NCBI GenBank assembly: GCA_020636225.1 | Contig: JACJYI010000005.1 | Span: 62,001-126,000, forward strand | DNA: 64,000 nt | Direction of reading: 5' to 3' | DNA from: Lewinellaceae bacterium | GTDB taxonomy: Bacteria > Bacteroidota > Bacteroidia > Chitinophagales > Saprospiraceae | Shown: piece by piece, positions 9,445 to 18,657 of the stretch | How positions within the stretch are numbered: the stretch's first letter is position 1 | Layout: each line of letters starts with the position of its first letter | Notes under the pieces: generated by a model | The model's input: only the letters and a program-made list of their open reading frames with translations | Databases searched by the model: none | Told to the model about the DNA's origin: nothing | Program-made: the position numbers and the translations under genes

Positions 9445-9775
9445 CAGAAAAGGACATCGCTCTGCGTTCCGGTCCTTTGACCCTTCGCCAATGACCCTAT
9501 ACCAACTCATGTGGTGCCAGCCCCCAACGGACCTTGCTGGTATTGCGCAGCCGTGATTACCTCCCTCCTCCGCTAAAGCTTCGGCGGGCAGGCATCCCCA
9601 ACCCCCGGACGTGATTAGGTCAGTCTGGGCAGGCTTCTCCTTTATAAGGAGAGGGAGCTTGACACACGTTGAAGCTTGGAAAGCGGTCCCAGCCGCCCAC
9701 GCAATCAAACGGACAACCGACAACGGACAACAGATATCCACTCCCTTTACCCTTCGCCATATACCGGCTCATGCT
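9445..9775. repeat. Right copy of direct repeat flanking the toxin-antitoxin pair
   Basis: Matches the copy at 8045 (see there), with an inserted GC palindrome-like piece (cttcggcgggcaggcat, about 9580). The block ends at the sequence ttcgccatataccggctcatg, so its last bases include the stop codon (complement of tca, 9769-9771) of the convergently oriented MFS gene. The interval 9131-9444 between the toxin gene and the repeat shows no gene. Confidence 0.7.
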
Positions 9776-11136
9776 ACGACAGCCACCGGTGAAGATCGTT
9801 CCGAGGGATCATCTGACTGAAGGTGATGGACATCCAGTGCTTCCAGTGAGGCAAGATGCTCCTCCAGCCTGATCCGGCTCAGTATGGCGATACTGATCAG
9901 GAGGAACAGGGCAAAGACAAAAAGGATCTGTGAATAGGTGAACTGACTCTTCAGGGGCCCAAGGAGGGCCGCTCCAGTAGAAATACCCAAATTGGCGATG
10001 GCCATGTACAAGGCGAACTGCGTGGCTGCCACAGGTAGCCAGCAAATGGCCATGGCCGTGGCAAAGAGGATGATCAGGAAAAGTGTCCGAAGCAAATAGG
10101 TCATCAGGACATAGCTCTGGATGGTGAGCTCATGACTCCATAATGAGGAGGCCATCCCCATGGCTATGGCTGCACAGATCAGCAGGATCATCAGATAGGT
10201 CAGACTGGTTTTGCGTCCAAACCATTGGACGAGGTATTTACCGGAAAATATCCCGACAATGCCGGCGACCAGGCCCGAAACTGCAGCCAGGTTTGAAAAC
10301 GCCTGGTCGGTCCACCCCAATTTCTGGACACTGATCATGGGCATGACCGCATCGAACAGACCATAGGTGATGCCATGGAGAAACGATACCAGGGCCAGGA
10401 GAACACTGGCCGGCAAAAAGATCACTTTGACCAGACTGCCAATGATCTCCTTCCAACTGTCCAGCTTCATGTCCAGGGAAGTTGCAGATGCCTCTCCTGC
10501 AGACCAGGGGAAAATCCGTTCACCAGGTCGCTCCCGCAGGAGGAGGGGCATTATGAAGAAGAGGACACTGGAACCGAATGCTACAAAGCAGGTGACCTCC
10601 AGTCCGTATGTCTTCAGGGTCCAGGCAGCACCTCCGGTGGTCAACGCAGATCCGATCACCTTGCCTCCCCACATGAACGAATTGGCCTGGGGCTGTTCGT
10701 CAAGAGGGAATATATCAATGGCCATGCCGTCGATGGCTACGTCCAGAAACGCGGTGAAGGAACTGACGACAACCGCAGCGACGGTGAACAGGATAAAATG
10801 CTCCAGTGGACGATCAATCAGCCCCATCACCAGATAGCCAACGATGGCACCAAACAGTCCGAACAGGACCCAGGGGCGCCGTCGACCCATGGGAAGGAAA
10901 CTGTACCGGTCCATGATAGGTCCGGTCAGAATCTTCAGTGACCAGGGCAACAGACTGGCACCAATAAAACCGCCGATCGTGGCTGCAGAAGCTTGCTGTC
11001 CGGCCAGGTAGGCGGGAATGGCGACCATCATCAGTCCCATCTGGATGCCCTGGGCAGCGTACAGAGCGGTGACCAGGGCCAGGCGTAGCCATTTGTTCTC
11101 GGAAAGGGCAGGAAGAGAAGACAGGAAGATCTGCAT
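9769..11136 (-). CDS. MFS transporter, AmpG/PAT-like
   Basis: About 455 residues with twelve predicted membrane helices. Signature pieces are the first-helix region LYAAQGIQMGLMMVAIPAYLAG, the loop LTGPIMDRYSFLPMGRRRPWVL (an MFS loop-2 signature D-R-x3-GRRRPW) and DVAIDGMAIDIFP in the fifth-helix region. These fit the AmpG / peptide-acetyl-CoA transporter branch, whose members import muropeptides or other solutes. The substrate cannot be assigned. The start is set at ATG 11136 because the next upstream ATG (11214) adds a polar, basic 26-residue leader before the first helix; that start remains possible. The gene's 3' end touches the repeat at 9445-9775. Confidence 0.8.
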   Translation of the reverse strand: MQIFLSSLPALSENKWLRLALVTALYAAQGIQMGLMMVAIPAYLAGQQASAATIGGFIGASLLPWSLKILTGPIMDRYSFLPMGRRRPWVLFGLFGAIVGYLVMGLIDRPLEHFILFTVAAVVVSSFTAFLDVAIDGMAIDIFPLDEQPQANSFMWGGKVIGSALTTGGAAWTLKTYGLEVTCFVAFGSSVLFFIMPLLLRERPGERIFPWSAGEASATSLDMKLDSWKEIIGSLVKVIFLPASVLLALVSFLHGITYGLFDAVMPMISVQKLGWTDQAFSNLAAVSGLVAGIVGIFSGKYLVQWFGRKTSLTYLMILLICAAIAMGMASSLWSHELTIQSYVLMTYLLRTLFLIILFATAMAICWLPVAATQFALYMAIANLGISTGAALLGPLKSQFTYSQILFVFALFLLISIAILSRIRLEEHLASLEALDVHHLQSDDPSERSSPVAVVA

Positions 11137-11265
11137 GGAAGTGGAAGTTGTTTTCACAGGCTTTTGACCACCACGGAACCCCGTGGTTCGGATCGAATGG
11201 TGACGCCTGCCCATTTCCTACGTTGACAATGGGAATGATCCCACCGGATCACCTGCCCCAAAATA

Positions 11266-11296
11266 GAAAGAGGACCTGATAATCAGGTCCTCTTTC
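11266..11296. terminator. Perfect hairpin terminator
   Basis: GAAAGAGGACCTGAT and ATCAGGTCCTCTTTC form a perfect 15-bp stem around a single base. It lies between the dipeptidyl peptidase III stop (11318) and the MFS gene, both on the minus strand, so it should end peptidase transcription. Confidence 0.8.
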
Positions 11297-11317
11297 TTTC
11301 CAATGGCTTTCGTAGGA

Positions 11318-13342
11318 TTACTTCAGAAAGCTGTACTTCTTTCCATATTCCAGCATCTGGTCGACAAAATTGTCCGGATAGGTCACCTTCACATCGATGA
11401 TCTCGCCATTGGCATCGGTCTCCGGCACCAGTTCAGGATTGATAAAACCGGCATAGGGCGGGATATTGAACGGCTTCACCCGGTCCAGGACTTCCTGATG
11501 GAGGGCCTGGTCCACCTTGACGCCGTAGGTCTCCACCAGGGCCTGGCCGGCCCTGTAGTCGCCTTCCGACTTGATCCGCTGGATCTCCCTCAACAGCTGG
11601 CCAAACAGGGTTCGCAGCTTGTCGTAATCGGTGATATTGAAATAGGTCTTCCCATCGCGGGTCACCTTCTCGATGACATTGTCCGGCTGGCCTTTTTCAA
11701 AGACCCAGGCGGCGATCAACTGGCGGTTGCGCATATGGGCTTCTTCGACATCCTTGCCCGGCTCCAGGCGACGCAGTTGCTTCATCAGGCCATTGCTGAT
11801 GAAGCCGTCGTATTCGGCCTTGCCGACCTCCAGGCTGGGCATCAGGCCGAGTTCCACCATCTTGGGGTCCATCATGAAGTAGAGGGCCACGATGTCTGCC
11901 CTGGCCTCTTCCAGGGTAGAGGAATAGGTCTTCAGGGTTTCCTTCGGAGTGCCCACTCCGGGATTGAGCTTGCCGCTGGCATGGCCGATCACCTCGTGCA
12001 GGGCAGTGGCCAGTTTGTCGCCAAGGGCGCCAAATTCTTTTACGCGGGCTACTTCTTCCTCATCATGGGCAAACTCAGCCAGGATCGACCCGCCGCTGGC
12101 CTGGTCATAGGCCTCGATGATGTTGCCCAGGCTGACCGACTTTGATCCATATTGTTCCCGGATCCAGTTGGCATTGGGCAGGTTGACACCAATGGGTGTG
12201 GAGGGTGAGGCATCACCGGACTCACCGGCAACATTGACCACATTGTAGGTGATCCCCACCACATTGGCTTTCTTGTGCTCGTCCATGATGGTGCTGTTGT
12301 CCTCGAACCACTGGGCATTGTCCGACAAGACCTTCATGCGGGCGGATGCCTCGAAATCCTTGATCTGGACGATACTTTCATACGATCCCCGATATCCCAG
12401 GGGATCATTGTACACTTCCACAAACCCCTGGATATAGTCGATATCGCCCTCCGTAGCCTGAGCCCAGGCAATGTTGTAGTCGTCCCAGGTCTTCAGATCA
12501 CCGATCTGGTAATACTGGATAAGCAATTCCAGGGCTTTTCGCTGGGGCTCGTTCTCGGCAACGCCGGCGGCCAGGGTCAGCCATTTGATCACCTCTGCGA
12601 TGGCAGGGCCATAAAGTCCGTCCAATTTATAGACATCCTCCTTCAATTGGCCGTTCTCATCCCGGACGATCCGTGAATTAAGGCCCCAGGAAACCGGTGT
12701 CTTGTCGCCTTTCACGATCTTCTTCGCATAAAAGGCCTCCACTTCGGCCTGGGTGATTCCGGGTGCATAGAAGTTCACCGCCGACATGGCCACCACATCC
12801 CCGGACGCATCCGAACTGACCTTTTTCCTGTCATGTTCGGGGTCGAACATGGCCGTGAGCGCATCTTCTGAAAGTGTGGCACCGGTTTGTCTCAGCAGGT
12901 TCTCGAAATAGGTCCGCGAAAAGCCGGGCAGGAACTTGTCGTTGGCATAGTGGTGATGGATCCCGTTGGAAAACCATACGCGCTTGGCATAGCTCATGAA
13001 TGGCTGCCACTCGGCACCGGTGCGATCGCCTTTGTCAGAAGATACGATGGTTTCCAATGCCCTGCGGATCTCCAGGTTGTGTCGGTAGTTCTGGTCCCAG
13101 ATGATATCCCGGCCCGAGAGGCCTGCCTGGGTCAGGTAGTACACCAGCTTTTTCTGGTCGAGTGTGAGCTGGTCCCACCCCGGGACCTGATAGCGCAGGA
13201 TGCGCAGGTCGGCCACGGTGTCCGCCACCCAGTTGAATTCATCGGTCTGTGTGGTCGTTTCAGTGTCTGTCGCCGGTTGCTGGCATTGGTACATGCCGAT
13301 GGACGACAGGAGGAGAAGGAAGAGGAAAAGTGGTTGTTTCAT
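11318..13342 (-). CDS. Dipeptidyl peptidase III (M49 metallopeptidase)
   Basis: 674 residues from ATG 13342. DPP III releases dipeptides from the N-terminus of oligopeptides using zinc. The M49 zinc motif HEVIGH (HExxGH, His449-His454) and the second motif EEARAD, which supplies the third zinc ligand, are both present and spaced as in the family. The N-terminus (KQPLFLFLLLLSSIGMYQC) is a signal peptide; the Cys could be lipidated but the box is not canonical. Export implies a periplasmic role in finishing peptides made by secreted proteases. The ATG at 13357, five codons upstream, is a less likely start. A perfect hairpin follows the gene. Confidence 0.92.
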   Translation of the reverse strand: MKQPLFLFLLLLSSIGMYQCQQPATDTETTTQTDEFNWVADTVADLRILRYQVPGWDQLTLDQKKLVYYLTQAGLSGRDIIWDQNYRHNLEIRRALETIVSSDKGDRTGAEWQPFMSYAKRVWFSNGIHHHYANDKFLPGFSRTYFENLLRQTGATLSEDALTAMFDPEHDRKKVSSDASGDVVAMSAVNFYAPGITQAEVEAFYAKKIVKGDKTPVSWGLNSRIVRDENGQLKEDVYKLDGLYGPAIAEVIKWLTLAAGVAENEPQRKALELLIQYYQIGDLKTWDDYNIAWAQATEGDIDYIQGFVEVYNDPLGYRGSYESIVQIKDFEASARMKVLSDNAQWFEDNSTIMDEHKKANVVGITYNVVNVAGESGDASPSTPIGVNLPNANWIREQYGSKSVSLGNIIEAYDQASGGSILAEFAHDEEEVARVKEFGALGDKLATALHEVIGHASGKLNPGVGTPKETLKTYSSTLEEARADIVALYFMMDPKMVELGLMPSLEVGKAEYDGFISNGLMKQLRRLEPGKDVEEAHMRNRQLIAAWVFEKGQPDNVIEKVTRDGKTYFNITDYDKLRTLFGQLLREIQRIKSEGDYRAGQALVETYGVKVDQALHQEVLDRVKPFNIPPYAGFINPELVPETDANGEIIDVKVTYPDNFVDQMLEYGKKYSFLK

Positions 13343-13580
13343 GGAGATGAATGTCATTGAATGAAGGCTCGAAGATAGGCAGATTCAAAAAAGACCTGCA
13401 TCGGCATGGAGGAGGGACGCGCTTATCCATTGTGTGCGCATGCTGGCCGGATCCATGCAAAAGGTCGGGCATCGGGTGGTCTTTACTGCTTTCATTTTTC
13501 TTAACATCTCCGTTGGGACACTTAACGATGTGATAAGAACGGGGAGAAGCCGATCTTCGTCTTCCAAGAAAGTACTGGTC

Positions 13581-14768
13581 ATGAAAGCACGCTACACCAT
13601 TCTGTTCCTCCTGGCCCTGATCCTCGGGGCTTGTTCGTCGCCGCAGAAGCTCTATGAGAAAGGCCGTTACGGCAAGGCCGTGGATGAAGCCCTCGAGCTG
13701 GTGAGAAAGGGCAAGGCTGATGATCGTGACCTTCGCGCACTGGAGTCCGCCTTCAACCTGGCCAATGCCAAGGATATTCAGCAACTGGAAAAGTTGCTCA
13801 ATGATCCCTCGCCCGACCGTTGGGAACCCATCCTGGGTGTGGCAGAAAGGATCCAGCAGCGTCAGGATGTGGTGCAGCCTTACCTACCGTTCACGTTGCC
13901 TCAGAGCGGAAAGCAGGTTTCGCTGAAGCTGTATCCGCTGCGCGATATGATCCCCCAGGCCCGCCTCAAGGCAGCTGATCGACGGGATGAACTGGGTATG
14001 ATCGCCCTGGAGCGTGCGGAGCGCGGGGACAAGGGTGCGGCCCGCGAAGCATTCGATCATTTCGGGAAAAGCCTGTCGTACCGTCCAGGCATCCAGGAGA
14101 CCATCAACCTGCGTGATCGCGCCGAAAACCTGAGCTACAGCTATATGCAGCTCACCGTCGACAACCAGGCCAGGGCCTTCTTGCCCGGTGGGTATCGCCT
14201 CCGGATCGAAGAAACCTTTATGGATGCGGTGGACCATCGTTGGTTGCGTGTTGTACCCGAGGACGATCCGTGCAGGGATTGCGACCTGGAGACCCGGATC
14301 ATCCTGGCCGATGTGGATGTCAGTCCTGACGGCGTGGACGAGCGCAAGCGCATCGAACGGAAGACGGTTGAGGACGGCTTTCAGTACGTGCTCGACCAGC
14401 GAGGGAATGTCATGAAGGATACCAATGGCAATGATATCAAGGTGCCTGTCTACAAGGAAGTTTGGGCGGAAGTATACGATACCCGGCAATTCAAGGCAGC
14501 TCGTCTGGAAGGCTGGATGGAGATCTACGACCTGCGCAGCCGGCGGGTGCTCAAGCGGATCCCCCTGGCCGCCGAGACCCAGTTTCGCGCTGAAAGCGTC
14601 TGGTTCAAGGGCGACAAGCGGGCCCTGACCCCGGAGACACTCAAGACCTTGCGCAACCAACCGGTGCCTTTCCCTACCGAGCAGGCCATCCTCTCCGATG
14701 CGGCTGACCTCTTCCGTCAGGAGATCGGCCGTGAGGCCAGGAACGAACGGCGACTGTTCATCTTGTAA
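13581..14768 (+). CDS. Lipoprotein of unknown function
   Basis: 395 residues from ATG 13581. The signal peptide ends in a canonical lipobox, LGAC (Cys16 or 17), so the protein should be membrane-anchored. The first 60 residues after it (KLYEKGRYGKAVDEALELV, DLRALESAFNLAN) look like TPR-type helical repeats. The rest is mixed and contains a beta-rich middle and a Cys pair CRDC. It resembles uncharacterised lipoproteins common in Saprospiria (recollection, not checked). An upstream extension of the frame to 13434 is rejected because it precedes a clean lipoprotein signal. The gene is divergent from dipeptidyl peptidase III and ends in a strong terminator. Function not recognised. Confidence 0.75.
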   Translation: MKARYTILFLLALILGACSSPQKLYEKGRYGKAVDEALELVRKGKADDRDLRALESAFNLANAKDIQQLEKLLNDPSPDRWEPILGVAERIQQRQDVVQPYLPFTLPQSGKQVSLKLYPLRDMIPQARLKAADRRDELGMIALERAERGDKGAAREAFDHFGKSLSYRPGIQETINLRDRAENLSYSYMQLTVDNQARAFLPGGYRLRIEETFMDAVDHRWLRVVPEDDPCRDCDLETRIILADVDVSPDGVDERKRIERKTVEDGFQYVLDQRGNVMKDTNGNDIKVPVYKEVWAEVYDTRQFKAARLEGWMEIYDLRSRRVLKRIPLAAETQFRAESVWFKGDKRALTPETLKTLRNQPVPFPTEQAILSDAADLFRQEIGREARNERRLFIL

Positions 14769-14791
14769 GTCGCAGAATGAAGCGTTAGGTG

Positions 14792-14825
14792 CCCCTGATT
14801 GACAACTGGTCAGTCAGGGGTTTTT
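14792..14825 (+). terminator. Rho-independent terminator
   Basis: CCCCTGATTGAC and GTCAGTCAGGGG pair with one G-T wobble, and the stem is followed by TTTTT. It lies 24 bp after the lipoprotein stop. Confidence 0.85.
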
Positions 14826-14922
14826 CATATTCATCAGGTTGCCATGATTCCCACGAATGAAGAGATGAACTTGATTTGAAATCTCCGTACATTCAACAGA
14901 TTATTCAGGTTGGTATCCTGCC

Positions 14923-17900
14923 ATGACAAACTCGAGGGCGTTTCTTTTGTCGGTGATCATCTTTTTGTTGGGCGTACCCCTCTACGCTCAGTTGGATACC
15001 ATTCACAGGATTCCGCCATGCCATTCTCGGTCGGACAGGGGGCAGCAATACCTGTATCTGACCACTCCGGAGCCCATGCCTTTCCAGGTCAGCCTGACCA
15101 CCGGGACGGGCAGTGCCTTTACTGACGGAAATGGCAACGTGATCTCCACGATCACCCTGTCCAATGCCATGCCTCAGCGGATCTACCTGGGCAATGGCGA
15201 TGCGTTTCCCAATGACAACCTGGTGACCCTGACCCGCATGGACCAATTGCATACGCCTTTGAATGACAAGGGTATCGTCCTGTCGGCATCCAGTCCTTTC
15301 TATGCGAACCTGCGGGTCAGAACCTCCCAACAGGCCGGCTCACTGACGGCCAAGGGGAATGCCGCCCTGGGCCAGTCTTTCCGGGTTGGCCATGTCTTCA
15401 ATGCCGTGGTCACGGGCTTCAATACCACCAGTCGGTCCAATTTTTTCAGCCTCATGGCCACGGCTGATAATACGCAGATCACGGTTTCAGGTTTTGAGCC
15501 GGGCATCGGACTGGAGACGAGCGCCGGATTGGTCTACCCGGTCGGTTCGTATTCGGTTACCCTCCAGAAGGGGCAGTGCTACGTAGCCAGCGTTTATGTC
15601 GATCAGACCAAACCCAAGGTGAATGAAAATGGCCTGATCGGCACCCTCGTCGAATCGGATCAACCCATCGTGATGAATTGCGGGACCTGGCTGGGGTCGC
15701 CATTTACCTATGACCTCAAGGATATCGGGATCGATCAGATCGTTCCGGTCGATCGGGTCGGAACCGAGTATGTTACGATCCGGGGAGATGGCCATCCCGA
15801 CCTGGAAACCCCCATCGTCGTCGCCACGGAGGATAAGACAGATGTCTATCTGAATGGATCGCCCATCCCGCTGGCAACCCTGGATGCCGGCGATTTCGTT
15901 CGCATCCCCTCATCCAATTATACGGTCGATGAGAACCTGTACATCCTGGCCACCAGGCCGGTCTATACCTACCAAATGCTGGGTGGTGCCAACTTCGAGC
16001 CGACCGGTGGACTCAATTTCGTGCCACCGTTACGCTGTTCCGACAAATCCAGCATCAACTTTATTCCGGAGGTGGATAAGATCGGCAATACCTCCTATGA
16101 AGGTAAGCTGCTGATCCTGGCCGAAACCGGCAAGGAGGTCAAGCTGAATGGAGCGGTTCTGCCAGCCGCCCTGTTCAATCCCGTGGCAGGCAATCCGGGC
16201 TATGTCACGTATAAAGCTCCGGGATTAACCGGCAATGTCCAGGTGGAAAGCAATGGCGCCTTGCAAGTCGGCCTGTTCGGACGAAACAGCTATGCCGGGT
16301 GGGCGGGTTATTTCTCCGGATTCGATCAGGTCGTCCGGCCGGAAATTGCCATTACCATCAAATCCAATTGCGGGGATACCCTCCAATTGGCCAACCTGCT
16401 GAATGCCGATTCGGTCGTCTGGGTCAAGGATGGCCTTCCCCTGTCCCAGGCCTCGGACACCCTGCTCACCGGTGTACAACCCGGTACCTACTTTGCCATC
16501 GCCTATCGCGAGTTTTGTGGCGACTACCTGTGGGACACCTCAGTCCAGGTCATCATTCCCGAACCGTTGAGGTTGGAGGTGACCACCACACCGGTCACCT
16601 GCCCGGAGATCGCTGCGGGAAGCCTGACGATCACCACCCTGTCGGGCGGGTTCCTGCCTTATGAGATTTCATTCGATGAAGGGGCCAGTTTCGGGACAAC
16701 CACGGCCCTGGATTCCCTGGCTGCCGGAAGCTATCCGGTGTGGATCCGGGATTCCCTGGGTTGTGTCTTCAGGGATACCGCAGAAGTGCTCCTGGATCCC
16801 CAGGTCCCTGTTCTCGACCTGTTGACCCCACCGCCCCTGACCTGTCTGGATACGACCCAGCTGATCGAGTTGGGCACGACTAGCACTGGTGGGAACTTCA
16901 CCGGGACCTGGTCAGGGCCGTTCGGACAGGTGGTGGCGGATCTGGACCAGGCCTTCCCAGTCGATCAGGCGGGTACCTATATCCTCCAGATCACCAACAA
17001 TGACAACGGGTGCGTCCGCTCCGATACCGTCGAGGTGATCGCCGACCAGCAACCTCCGATAGCAGTGCTTCCTCCGGGCGGAGTCCTGACCTGCAAGGAT
17101 ACCCTCATTCAGGTCGATGCCACCCTGCAGTCTTCAGGGACGTTTACTTATGCCTGGAGTACCACCGATGGCCTGCTCACCGGCAATGTTGACAGCTCAG
17201 GGATCGGGATCCAGGCACCGGGCCAGTACACCCTGGTGATCACGGACAGCAACAACGGGTGTACGACGGAACTGAATACCCAGATCACTGCTGACCAGGT
17301 CTCACCACCTGTCGTCCTGGCGGAGCCAGAGGTCCTCACCTGCATCCTTACCGGTCAATGGATCGGCATGGCCGGCAGCTCGTCTCCCCAATGGGAGCTG
17401 CTCTGGACCGGACCTGATCAGATGCCGGTTCCCGGGGGCACTGCCGACAGCTTGTACATCCAGCAGCCGGGGTGGTATGCCCTGGCCGTCACCGATCCCG
17501 ACAATGGCTGCGTTGCTGTCGATTCGATCCTGGTGACCCAGGATATCATCATGCCCGTCCTGGCCCTGGAGGCTGATCACCCCCTGACCTGCCTGGACAC
17601 CGTGGCCACCCTCCAGGCTGACCTGGAGGATTGCGCCGGGTGCGATCTGACCTGGTGGGGTCCTCCCGGTAGTTGGTCGCCTGATCCGAATGCCCTGGTC
17701 CAGCCAGTGGATGAGCCTGGCTGGTATATCCTCACCGTCATTCACCCGGACAATGGCTGTCAGGCAGTCGACTCGGTAGAGGTCGTTCAGGTCCCGGCAC
17801 CGGAATCCATGTCCATCGGGTCCATCCTGCCGACCTGTGATGAGCCGTTCGGCCAGTTGAGCTTCGGCGCGGTCACCGGTGGCGTGCCGCCCTACGGCTA

Positions 17901-18579
17901 TTCCTTTGACGGAGGGCAGACCTTTGGTGCCTCGACCGTGCTGTATCCTGCCCCTCCGGGCAACTATACCCTGGTGGTGCGCGACCAGTCCGGATGTACG
18001 CTTTCCGTGGATACCTCCATGATCGCTTACGCGCCGTTCACCCTCACCCTGGATGCACAAGTGGGGATCGCCTACGGGGAGAGCTATCCGATCGAGGTGA
18101 CCACCAGTTTACCCATCGCTGACATCCAGAGCATTCTCTGGGAGCCGGCCGCCAACTTGAGCTGCTCCGACTGCCTGAACCCTGTCGCTTCTCCGTTGGT
18201 CAGCACCACCTACCAGATCACGGTGACCGACCGCAATGGTTGTCCGGTGGTGGCGACCATCCGGATCGACGTGGCCCTGGAGGTGGACGTCTATATCCCC
18301 AATGCCTTTCATCCCGACCAGAACGGGATCAATGACGGGTTCACGGTGTTTGCCGATCCCGCCAAGGTGACCAATATCCGGGAGCTGCGGATCTTTGACC
18401 GATGGGGGAATGCGATCTTCCTCACCCGGGATATTCCGGTCAACCGGACGGATCTGGGCTGGGATGGCACCTACCGCGGTGAACCCATGGATCCGGCAGT
18501 GTTTGTCTACCTCGTGGAGGTCGACTTCATCGATGGCAGCCAGGGCAGGTACAAGGGGGATGTCCAGCTGGTTCGTTGA
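14923..18579 (+). CDS. Large adhesin-like surface protein, T9SS type B (CHU_C) sorted
   Basis: 1218 residues. A signal peptide (cleavage after PLYAQ) is followed by a region (about 40-480) resembling the IgGFc-binding N-terminal domain found in secreted bacterial and mucin-associated proteins (VATEDKTDVYLNG, FVPPLRCSDKSSINFIPE). A SprB-like stretch (about 550-620) follows. Then come four tandem 75-85-residue Ig/PKD-like repeats (about 640-960), each starting LTC and ending near DNGC. The C-terminus (PNAFHPDQNGINDGF, IFDRWGNAIF, GWDGTYRGEPMDPAVFVY) is the gliding-motility-associated type B sorting domain. The layout suggests a cell-surface adhesin or polymer-binding protein. Transcription would start after the terminator at 14792. 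Confidence 0.85.
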   Translation: MTNSRAFLLSVIIFLLGVPLYAQLDTIHRIPPCHSRSDRGQQYLYLTTPEPMPFQVSLTTGTGSAFTDGNGNVISTITLSNAMPQRIYLGNGDAFPNDNLVTLTRMDQLHTPLNDKGIVLSASSPFYANLRVRTSQQAGSLTAKGNAALGQSFRVGHVFNAVVTGFNTTSRSNFFSLMATADNTQITVSGFEPGIGLETSAGLVYPVGSYSVTLQKGQCYVASVYVDQTKPKVNENGLIGTLVESDQPIVMNCGTWLGSPFTYDLKDIGIDQIVPVDRVGTEYVTIRGDGHPDLETPIVVATEDKTDVYLNGSPIPLATLDAGDFVRIPSSNYTVDENLYILATRPVYTYQMLGGANFEPTGGLNFVPPLRCSDKSSINFIPEVDKIGNTSYEGKLLILAETGKEVKLNGAVLPAALFNPVAGNPGYVTYKAPGLTGNVQVESNGALQVGLFGRNSYAGWAGYFSGFDQVVRPEIAITIKSNCGDTLQLANLLNADSVVWVKDGLPLSQASDTLLTGVQPGTYFAIAYREFCGDYLWDTSVQVIIPEPLRLEVTTTPVTCPEIAAGSLTITTLSGGFLPYEISFDEGASFGTTTALDSLAAGSYPVWIRDSLGCVFRDTAEVLLDPQVPVLDLLTPPPLTCLDTTQLIELGTTSTGGNFTGTWSGPFGQVVADLDQAFPVDQAGTYILQITNNDNGCVRSDTVEVIADQQPPIAVLPPGGVLTCKDTLIQVDATLQSSGTFTYAWSTTDGLLTGNVDSSGIGIQAPGQYTLVITDSNNGCTTELNTQITADQVSPPVVLAEPEVLTCILTGQWIGMAGSSSPQWELLWTGPDQMPVPGGTADSLYIQQPGWYALAVTDPDNGCVAVDSILVTQDIIMPVLALEADHPLTCLDTVATLQADLEDCAGCDLTWWGPPGSWSPDPNALVQPVDEPGWYILTVIHPDNGCQAVDSVEVVQVPAPESMSIGSILPTCDEPFGQLSFGAVTGGVPPYGYSFDGGQTFGASTVLYPAPPGNYTLVVRDQSGCTLSVDTSMIAYAPFTLTLDAQVGIAYGESYPIEVTTSLPIADIQSILWEPAANLSCSDCLNPVASPLVSTTYQITVTDRNGCPVVATIRIDVALEVDVYIPNAFHPDQNGINDGFTVFADPAKVTNIRELRIFDRWGNAIFLTRDIPVNRTDLGWDGTYRGEPMDPAVFVYLVEVDFIDGSQGRYKGDVQLVR

Positions 18580-18657
18580 ACCATTTTCCGACGAATCCAT
18601 CCTGCGGGCAATTTGGGAAAGGTTCCGGGGGTTATTTTTGGGATTCAACTTCCCGGT

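Noticed and set aside
11303..12145. 280-codon plus-strand frame opposite the dipeptidyl peptidase III gene
   Set aside because: The minus-strand M49 peptidase has its zinc motifs in this interval; the plus-strand frame has no family match by eye.
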